Assembly (NCBI GenBank): GCA_944363685.1
Contig: CALVUV010000076.1
Location: 1 to 6,241 of the forward strand
Source: an uncultured Bacilli bacterium
GTDB taxonomy: Bacteria; Bacillota_I; Bacilli_A; RF39; UBA660
Reading direction: 5' to 3'
DNA: 6,241 nucleotides
The notes under the pieces are model-generated. The model worked only from the letters and a program-made list of their open reading frames with translations, was not told where the DNA came from and ran no database searches. A program made the translations under genes and the position numbers. Shown here piece by piece: positions 1 to 5,394 of this stretch (position 1 is the stretch's first letter; every line of letters begins with the position of its first letter).

Positions 1-34
1 TATCTAGAATAGAATAAAGGGAAGGGAGAAAATT

Positions 35-466
35 ATGAATAGAGATTTTAATTATAACTATAATTACTATCCAAACAATATGGATAGAGATATGAGTAAT
101 CCTAAATTCTTTACTGAAAAAGAGGGTTATTTAAGAGGTAATATGTTTAGAAATTTATATAGTCAGTATAAAAACTATCAACCTCAAACATTAAGACCTA
201 CTACAGAACAAGAGGAGATGTTTTTAAGAATGTCAGAAGCAGAATTTGCTGCTCACGATCTTAATTTATATTTAGATTTATATCCTAATGATGGTAATGC
301 ACTAGACTTATTTAATAAATATAGAAAAGAAGCGAATAGATTGATGATGGCTTATGAAGAAAAATATGGCCCAATTCTAGTTAGTAGTGATAGTCTAGAT
401 ACGAGTCCATTTTTATGGCAAACATTAATATTTCCTTGGAATATGGAGGGATTAAGTAATGTTTAA
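35..466 (+). CDS. cotJB: Spore coat protein CotJB with a fused N-terminal CotJA-like segment
   Basis: This is a predicted spore coat component of 143 residues. Residues about 60-138 match CotJB: a helical stretch with FAAHDLNLYLD (71-81), a P-x-D step (84-86), then FNKYRKE and YEEKYGP (107-113), and a C-terminal aromatic tail with W128 and FPW (133-135). CotJB alone is usually about 85-90 residues. The extra N-terminus has an Asn/Tyr-rich lead (2-15). It is followed by FFTEKEGYLRGNMF and NLYSQY (25-45), which resembles the CotJA core, a G-x-x-F-x-x-L-Y-x-x-Y pattern. A CotJA-CotJB fusion is therefore likely, although I compared it from memory only. The start ATG has an AGGGAG ribosome site (23-28) 6 bases upstream. 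The 3' end overlaps cotJC by 8 bases, which suggests translational coupling. The promoter lies outside the window; in Bacillus the cotJ operon is sigma-E dependent. Confidence 0.85.
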   Translation: MNRDFNYNYNYYPNNMDRDMSNPKFFTEKEGYLRGNMFRNLYSQYKNYQPQTLRPTTEQEEMFLRMSEAEFAAHDLNLYLDLYPNDGNALDLFNKYRKEANRLMMAYEEKYGPILVSSDSLDTSPFLWQTLIFPWNMEGLSNV

Positions 467-1025
467 ATATGCTAAGAGATTACAATATCCAGTTAATATT
501 AAGAAAAAAGATATAGGTATGGCTAAACAGTTAATTACACAGTATGGTGGTCCTAATGGAGAACTTGCTGCAGCACTTAGATATCTTAATCAAAGATATA
601 CTATGCCAGATGAGAAAGGGCAAGCATTGTTAACAGATATTGGAACAGAAGAACTTGCACATGTCGAAATGTTATCTACTATGGTATATCAGCTTTTGAA
701 GGATGCTACTGTAGAAGAATTAAAAGAAGCTGGACTTGCTTCAAACTATGCAGAACATAGAAATGCTATATATCCTACAGATGCTAATGGAGTACCATTT
801 ACTGTCGCTTATTTTGCAACAACAGGAGATCCACTAGCAGATATAATGGAAGATATGGCTGCAGAACAAAAAGCAAGAGCAGTATATGAGAACTTAATAG
901 ACCTTACAGATGACCCTGATGTTATTGGACCACTATTATGGTTAAGACAAAGAGAAATAGTTCATTATAATGCTTTCGAAGATTTATTTAATTACTATGA
1001 TAAAATGTTAAATAATAAAAGATAG
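459..1025 (+). CDS. cotJC: CotJC, manganese-catalase-type spore coat protein
   Basis: This 188-residue protein has the normal length for CotJC and belongs to the ferritin-like manganese catalase family. Its expected role is breaking down hydrogen peroxide in or near the spore coat. All di-manganese ligands of the family can be located: E35 (in NGELAAALRY), E65 and H68 (in TEELAHVEM), E136 (in AAEQKAR) and H169 (in REIVHYNAF). R165/E166 sit beside the last ligand, as in true Mn catalases, so the site looks intact. The start ATG lies inside the end of the preceding cotJB frame. A GGAGGG ribosome site (445-450), itself inside cotJB, lies 8 bases upstream. The two genes form one transcription unit, and the terminator hairpin begins in the last codons of this gene. 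Catalase activity is inferred from the ligands; CotJC of other spore formers is often weakly active. Confidence 0.95.
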   Translation: MFKYAKRLQYPVNIKKKDIGMAKQLITQYGGPNGELAAALRYLNQRYTMPDEKGQALLTDIGTEELAHVEMLSTMVYQLLKDATVEELKEAGLASNYAEHRNAIYPTDANGVPFTVAYFATTGDPLADIMEDMAAEQKARAVYENLIDLTDDPDVIGPLLWLRQREIVHYNAFEDLFNYYDKMLNNKR

Positions 1026-1045
1026 ATGATGATGTCTATCTTTTT
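1017..1045. terminator. Probable bidirectional terminator between cotJC and the kinase-like gene
   Basis: AAAAGATAGA (1017-1026) pairs perfectly with TCTATCTTTT (1035-1044) around the 8-base loop TGATGATG. Five T residues (1041-1045) follow on the plus strand. On the minus strand the same stem is followed by TTTTATTATTT, so it can also end the convergent kinase-like gene, whose stop is at 1050-1052. The cotJC stop codon (1023-1025) lies inside the left arm. The stem is AT-rich and therefore of moderate stability. Confidence 0.75.
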
Positions 1046-1049
1046 GATA

Positions 1050-1796
1050 TTATCTTATAAATTTACCTAAAGACTTAAAATATGTATTAGCATTTTCATA
1101 ATTAGTTAAAGCCTCATCAAAGTATTCACTATAACTTAAACTATCTTTATCATCTTTTATATAATCTCTTAATTTTTGTAATTTAACTTTACTATTTAAA
1201 GGCTTATACTTAACTAAGTCATTATAGATTAAACAAGTGATTAATGTTTCTAGTTGTTCTTGATTCAGTCTATTACATCTTGTTTTAATCACACTATCAG
1301 CTTCATCAATTTCATCGTGACAAAATCTTTCAACACTATATCTACCAGGATCTATTATTTGCATTAGACCTTTTTCCTTATCAAAAAAATAATTAACAGG
1401 TTGTACATCAGCAACCAATATATAATTATAAGCAAGAAGCCTCATATCACTTTCCAACACTTTAAGATTACTAACAAATTTATGACTAGGAAGAAGAGAA
1501 ATACCTTGTTTCTTAGTAACACTTTTCTCTCCATTTACAATATTAGTTCTATAACCTGCATAAGAATAGTCTTCATTATATATAAGAGCATTAGGTAAAA
1601 TCACTTGTTTAGTAGGAATACCTATTAAATATTGATGATTAATACTTTTATTATGACCTAGTTCATAAATAGAACTTTTATAATATATTTTATATACTTG
1701 ATTATCTTTTCTATAACAAATACCTTCAGTTCCTTTTCCTATCGGTCTTTTGCTTTCATCTATATATATTTTCTTACCATCTACAATATAATACAT
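1050..1796 (-). CDS. Small protein-kinase-fold protein of unknown role
   Basis: This is a 248-residue protein with the sequence marks of the protein-kinase/small-molecule-kinase fold. It has a glycine-rich loop GKGTEG (20-25), a candidate ATP-anchoring lysine K36 in VYKIYY, a catalytic-loop pattern D130-x-Q-P-x-N135 (compare the kinase D-x-K-P-x-N), and D149-P-G151 in place of DFG. The helical C-terminal third shows no motif I know. The nucleotide- and metal-binding residues are kept but the catalytic-loop lysine is Q132, so it may be an active atypical kinase or a degenerate one. An upstream in-frame TTG at 1811 would add five residues. I chose ATG 1796 because AGGTGA (1806-1801), an ideal ribosome site, falls inside that extension and lies 4 bases before the ATG. 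There are no signal or membrane segments. It is a single-gene unit with its own promoter, diverging from smc and converging on cotJC. The substrate is unknown. Confidence 0.75.
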   Translation of the reverse strand: MYYIVDGKKIYIDESKRPIGKGTEGICYRKDNQVYKIYYKSSIYELGHNKSINHQYLIGIPTKQVILPNALIYNEDYSYAGYRTNIVNGEKSVTKKQGISLLPSHKFVSNLKVLESDMRLLAYNYILVADVQPVNYFFDKEKGLMQIIDPGRYSVERFCHDEIDEADSVIKTRCNRLNQEQLETLITCLIYNDLVKYKPLNSKVKLQKLRDYIKDDKDSLSYSEYFDEALTNYENANTYFKSLGKFIR

Positions 1797-1799
1797 AAA

Positions 1800-1806
1800 A
1801 TCACCT
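1800..1806 (-). promoter_or_regulatory. Ribosome binding site that fixes the kinase-like gene start
   Basis: On the minus strand AGGTGAT matches the anti-Shine-Dalgarno tail and is followed by TTT and the ATG at 1796. The alternative TTG start (1811) would put this site inside the coding sequence, so the ATG is preferred. Confidence 0.8.
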
Positions 1807-1820
1807 TTCAAATACGCTAT

Positions 1821-1849
1821 ATTTTACCATAAAATATTTTAAATAGCAA
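1821..1849 (-). promoter_or_regulatory. Sigma-A-type promoter of the kinase-like gene
   Basis: On the minus strand, TTGCTA (1849-1844) is a good -35 box. After exactly 17 bases comes TAAAAT (1826-1821) as the -10, preceded by TGG, which is an extended -10 TGn. Transcription would start near 1813, giving a leader of under 20 bases with little beyond the ribosome site. The call rests on box sequence and ideal spacing only. Confidence 0.65.
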
Positions 1850-1859
1850 GGAAATGTTC

Positions 1860-1888
1860 TTGTCTAAACAGTTATTCTTTGATAAAAT
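1860..1888 (+). promoter_or_regulatory. Sigma-A-type promoter of smc
   Basis: TTGTCT (1860-1865) is followed after exactly 17 bases by TAAAAT (1883-1888), with an extended -10 TGA just before it. The start would be near 1895, about 20 bases before the smc ATG. This places smc as the first gene of its own transcript rather than inside an rnc-smc operon. It is a prediction from sequence only. Confidence 0.65.
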
Positions 1889-1914
1889 GATAAGAGTAAA
1901 GAGTGGTGTTTTAA

Positions 1915-4860
1915 ATGTACTTGAAAGAAATTGTAACAAACGGTTTTAAATCTTTCGCTGATAAAATGGAGATAAAATTAGATAATAAAGTCACTTGTAT
2001 TGTTGGTCCTAACGGTAGTGGTAAGAGTAATATTGTCGATGCTGTTCGTTGGGTATTAGGAGAACAATCAGTTAAAAATTTACGTGGTGATGGAGGAATG
2101 AGTGATGTCATCTTTACAGGAAGTGATTCACGTAAACCTAAAAATGCTGCTAGTGTTGAACTTATCTTTGATAATAGTGACCATTATCTAAAAATAGATT
2201 ATAGTGAAGTAAGTGTTAAAAGAAGAGTATATCGAACTGGTGAGAATGAATACTTTATTAACAATAATAAGTGTCGTCTTAAAGATATAGTAGATCTTTT
2301 TCTAGACAGTGGTGTAGGTAAAGAATCATTTAATATTATCTCTCAAGGAGAAGTAGATAAAATACTTAGTGAAAGTAAAGATGATAGACGTTTAGTTTTT
2401 GAAGAAGCAGCAGGTATTTTGAAATATAAGAAAAGAAAAGAAGAAGCCTTAAGAAAACTTGCTAAAACTAATGAAGCGATGGATAGAGTAGAAGATATTA
2501 TAGGAGAGTTAGAAAATCAAGTAAAACCTCTAAAAGAGCAAAGTGAAAGAGCAATAGAATATAAAAATACTAAAGAAAAATTAGAAAGCCTAGAAATAGC
2601 TTTAATCGCTTATGATATCTATAATTTATCTAGTGAAGAAGAAATATTAAAGACTGAACAATCTACTCTTACTAAAGATATAATTGATTTAAAAAGTAAT
2701 AATAACATAGATGATGGAATCTATTTAAAAAATAAGACAGAATTAATGACTAAAGAAAAAGATATAGAGTTTATTCAAAATGAATTATTAGAAAAAACTG
2801 AAGAATTAGGTAAGTTAAATACTGAATTAAATGTTCTAAAAGAACAAAGAAAAAATAAAAATGATAAAGAAACAGATACTAAGTTAACTAATCTTTATGA
2901 ATCTAGAGCAAGTATTAATAAAGAAATTAGTTTATTAAATGAAAAAATAGCAATTTTACAAGAAGAAATAGAAAGATTAAATGAAGATAGAGAAGCTTTT
3001 AAAAATAATATAGATGGTTTAAAATTAATGATTAAAAACTATGAACAGACATATAGTAAATCAGAACGTGATATCTTAACTAATAAACATAAAATAGAAT
3101 TATTAAAATTAGAGGAACAAAGGGGCAATAACTTACCTACATCTGTTAAAAAGATATTAGAATCTAAAACTCTAAATGGAATTCATAATATTATAGGAAA
3201 TGTTATTGATACTAAAGAAGAATATTTAAGAGCTTTAGAAATAGCAGTTTCTAGTAGTAAGAACTTTATTATTACAGATAATGAAGAAAGTGCTAAAGAA
3301 GCGATTAGATATTTAAAGAATAATAATTTAGGTAGAGCGACTTTCTTTCCATTAGATGTTATTAAACATCGTTATATAGATTCTGATACTAAAAGTATTT
3401 TAACTAATTTAGATGGATTTATAGGAGTATTAGCAGATCTTATTAAAGTAGATGATAAATATAAAAAGATTATTTATAATCAATTAGGACAAGTATTAGT
3501 TGCAGAAGATATAGATAGCGCTGTTAGAATAAGTAAGAAAGTTAATAGAAAATATAAAGTTATTACTCTTGCTGGAGATGTTATAAATGTAGGTGGTTCT
3601 CTAAGTGGTGGAGCAGCTTATAAAGGTAGAAGTAGAGTAATGATTATGCAAGAGATTAATAATTCTACTAATATAATAACTAGTCTAGAAGAATCTAATA
3701 AAAAAATAATTTTAGATATCGATAATACTAAGAAAGATATAAATTCTATTGAAGATAAATTATATAATATAGAAAGAGAATTAAAAATTAAAGTAGAAGA
3801 TATTACTAATAAGAATAAAGAATTAATTACTCTTAAAAATAGTATAGAAGATATCTCTAATAATATTGGTAATTTAGAAAGTGATGATACTTCATTAGAT
3901 AAGAAAGAAGAAACTTTAATTAATAGATACTATGAAACTAGTAGTTATAAAGAAAAATTAGAATTAAAACTAGAGGCATTAAAGAAAGAAGTTGTTATAC
4001 TTAAAGATAAAATAGCTTCGGAAGAAGAAGATGCTAAATATAAGAATAGTTTAATTAGAAGAAAAGAAGATGAAGTAAATGAGATATTAGTTAAACTAAG
4101 TAGAATAGATGTTAAATTAGATAATTTACTAGATTCTTTAAATAGTGATTATTCTATTACTTATGAAAAAGCTAGAAGAGATTATCCATTAGAATTAGAT
4201 GAGGATGAAGCTAGAAGAAAAGTAAATAATTATAAAGCTACTATTAAAAATCTTGGTATGGTTAATTTAAATGCTATAGAAGAATATGAAAGAGTAAGTA
4301 CAAGATATGAATTCTTATTACATCAAAAAGAAGACTTAGAGAAAGCTGAAGCTACTTTATTTGAAATAATGGAAGAGATGGATAGTGTTATGAAAAGTGA
4401 ATTTTTAAGGACATTTAACGCTATTAATGAAGAATTTAAGAAAGTATTTAGAGAATTATTTAAAGGTGGAGTAGCAGAGTTAAAATTAACTGATGAAGAT
4501 ATTCTAACTACAGGAATAGAGATAAAAGCTTGTCCTCCAGGAAAAAAATTAACTACTATTAGTTTATTATCAGGAGGAGAAAAGACTCTAACAGCGATTA
4601 GTTTATTATTTGCAATTATTAATGTTAGAACAGTACCATTCTGTATATTTGATGAAGTTGAAGCAGCATTAGATGAAGCGAATGTTATAGAATTTGGTAA
4701 GTATTTATCTAATTATAGAGATAAGACTCAATTTTTAATAATAACTCATAAGAAAAAGACTATGGAATATGCAGATACATTATATGGAATTACTATGCAA
4801 GAGTCTGGTGTATCTAAACTTGTTAGTGTCAAGTTAACAAATAATGAAGAATTAATATAG
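1915..4860 (+). CDS. smc: Chromosome segregation/condensation ATPase SMC (short-armed)
   Basis: SMC is the ATPase core of the bacterial SMC-ScpA-ScpB complex, which loops and resolves newly replicated DNA on the nucleoid. The order is classic. The N-terminal head starts MYLKEIVTNGFKSFADK, with Walker A GPNGSGKSN (31-39, K37) and a Q-loop at Q144 in SQGEVD. The first coiled coil runs about 165-400. The hinge runs about 405-575, containing LNGIHN (420-425) and the glycine-rich GDVINVGGSLSGG (554-566). The second coiled coil runs about 580-830. The C-terminal head has the ABC signature LLSGGEK (884-890) and Walker B with D913 and E914, then the D-loop ALDEAN. Every catalytic element is intact. 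The length of 981 residues is well below the usual near 1,180, and the missing residues come from both arms. The ATG is supported by the family N-terminus and a weak GGTG ribosome site (1905-1908). Arginine codons are CGN-rich near the start and AGA thereafter. Confidence 0.97.
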   Translation: MYLKEIVTNGFKSFADKMEIKLDNKVTCIVGPNGSGKSNIVDAVRWVLGEQSVKNLRGDGGMSDVIFTGSDSRKPKNAASVELIFDNSDHYLKIDYSEVSVKRRVYRTGENEYFINNNKCRLKDIVDLFLDSGVGKESFNIISQGEVDKILSESKDDRRLVFEEAAGILKYKKRKEEALRKLAKTNEAMDRVEDIIGELENQVKPLKEQSERAIEYKNTKEKLESLEIALIAYDIYNLSSEEEILKTEQSTLTKDIIDLKSNNNIDDGIYLKNKTELMTKEKDIEFIQNELLEKTEELGKLNTELNVLKEQRKNKNDKETDTKLTNLYESRASINKEISLLNEKIAILQEEIERLNEDREAFKNNIDGLKLMIKNYEQTYSKSERDILTNKHKIELLKLEEQRGNNLPTSVKKILESKTLNGIHNIIGNVIDTKEEYLRALEIAVSSSKNFIITDNEESAKEAIRYLKNNNLGRATFFPLDVIKHRYIDSDTKSILTNLDGFIGVLADLIKVDDKYKKIIYNQLGQVLVAEDIDSAVRISKKVNRKYKVITLAGDVINVGGSLSGGAAYKGRSRVMIMQEINNSTNIITSLEESNKKIILDIDNTKKDINSIEDKLYNIERELKIKVEDITNKNKELITLKNSIEDISNNIGNLESDDTSLDKKEETLINRYYETSSYKEKLELKLEALKKEVVILKDKIASEEEDAKYKNSLIRRKEDEVNEILVKLSRIDVKLDNLLDSLNSDYSITYEKARRDYPLELDEDEARRKVNNYKATIKNLGMVNLNAIEEYERVSTRYEFLLHQKEDLEKAEATLFEIMEEMDSVMKSEFLRTFNAINEEFKKVFRELFKGGVAELKLTDEDILTTGIEIKACPPGKKLTTISLLSGGEKTLTAISLLFAIINVRTVPFCIFDEVEAALDEANVIEFGKYLSNYRDKTQFLIITHKKKTMEYADTLYGITMQESGVSKLVSVKLTNNEELI

Positions 4861-4981
4861 AGAAAATTAAATATATATGTTAAAATAACAGTAATAGAGT
4901 ATGGTGTAGAATGACAAACTTCTTTCTACTAGAAATAGAATAAAATGACGAATTATTTTACCCTAGATTTATATATAAAAT
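4861..4981 (+). other. smc 3' untranslated stretch with two weak hairpins
   Basis: This AT-rich stretch lies between the smc stop and its terminator and contains no supportable gene. Two small inverted repeats can be seen: GTAGAA/TTCTAC (4906-4911 with 4924-4929) and TAAAAT/ATTTTA (4941-4946 with 4955-4960). ATG 4912 opens a frame of only ten codons without a ribosome site. It is most simply the 3' leader to the terminator, possibly the remains of a lost downstream gene. Confidence 0.4.
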
Positions 4982-5024
4982 AAAGAGATATATACCAATA
5001 TCAAATTGTATATATCTCTTTTTT
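4982..5024 (+). terminator. Strong Rho-independent terminator after smc
   Basis: AAAGAGATATATAC (4982-4995) pairs perfectly over 14 bases with GTATATATCTCTTT (5008-5021) around a 12-base loop, with a run of six T residues at 5019-5024. It ends the smc transcript about 120 bases after the stop codon. It could also stop readthrough from the minus-strand IS genes, because the reverse side carries a T-rich tail. Confidence 0.88.
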
Positions 5025-5102
5025 GTTTCTATAATAGGAAAGTTATACTTAAAGTGTTGTCACGAATAAAAGTTCAAAAAGGAATTACATAACCACAAAA
5101 AC

Positions 5103-5118
5103 CGAGATAATAATCTCG
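5103..5118 (-). terminator. Hairpin after the IS genes: terminator or IS end structure
   Basis: CGAGAT (5103-5108) and ATCTCG (5113-5118) pair perfectly around the loop AATA. Read on the minus strand, the stem is followed by GTTTTTG, which is a weak Rho-independent terminator for the transposase/zinc-ribbon transcript about 25 bases after its stop codon. Hairpins of this kind also lie at the ends of IS91-type elements, where the HUH transposase recognises them. The two roles cannot be told apart here. Confidence 0.55.
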
Positions 5119-5143
5119 TATCAATAACATATCTAAAATAAAA

Positions 5144-5392
5144 TTAATCTTCTTTATAAATGTGATGATATCCTCTTTTAGAGCGATAATCTAAAGGAAC
5201 ACATTTATCATACTTACACTTTCCACAGATAATATAAGGTGGAGTAGAAATAGGTAAACCATTCCACTCATCTTCTTGTTCAAATTCTAAAACGGCTTCA
5301 ATAGGAGCCTCAAATTTATATTTACATTTTGGACAGATGTAATCAACTGTTTTTCCACTAAGCTTAATTGGAAAATTATCAAAATCAAACAT
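5144..5392 (-). CDS. Small zinc-ribbon protein encoded with the IS91-like transposase
   Basis: This 82-residue soluble protein has two cysteine pairs, C20-x2-C23 (CPKC) and C56-x2-C59 (CGKC), plus C64. They are separated by an acidic stretch with EFEQEDEWNG (36-45). The pattern suggests a single zinc ribbon. There is no enzyme motif. A longer frame opens at 5440, but I chose the ATG at 5392 because GGAGG (5403-5399) lies 6 bases upstream. The transposase stop codon ends 2 bases before this ATG, and the ribosome site lies in the transposase's last codons, so the two are translationally coupled. Its role is unknown. The placement suggests an accessory DNA-binding or regulatory partner of the transposase, and I believe similar small genes accompany IS91-like elements in gut Firmicutes, though I could not check this. 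Confidence 0.72.
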   Translation of the reverse strand: MFDFDNFPIKLSGKTVDYICPKCKYKFEAPIEAVLEFEQEDEWNGLPISTPPYIICGKCKYDKCVPLDYRSKRGYHHIYKED

Positions 5393-5394
5393 AG

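Noticed and set aside
4..18. Possible sporulation-sigma promoter before the first cotJ gene, and similarity of this stretch to 4929-4945
   Set aside because: A -10 here would put the transcript start at the ribosome site, no -35 can be judged so near the edge, and the similarity is short and AT-rich enough to be chance.
1401..1598. A 65-codon plus-strand frame
   Set aside because: It lies wholly antisense to the kinase-like gene, whose motifs are clear, and it lacks a convincing ribosome site or domain.
1797..1811. TTG start adding five residues to the kinase-like protein
   Set aside because: The ribosome binding site AGGTGA falls inside this extension and is correctly spaced for the ATG at 1796.
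1911..2111. A 66-codon minus-strand frame across the smc start
   Set aside because: It is the antisense shadow of the SMC Walker A region and has no family features.
4912..4944. Ten-codon frame in the smc 3' tail
   Set aside because: It has no ribosome site and is too short to support as a gene.
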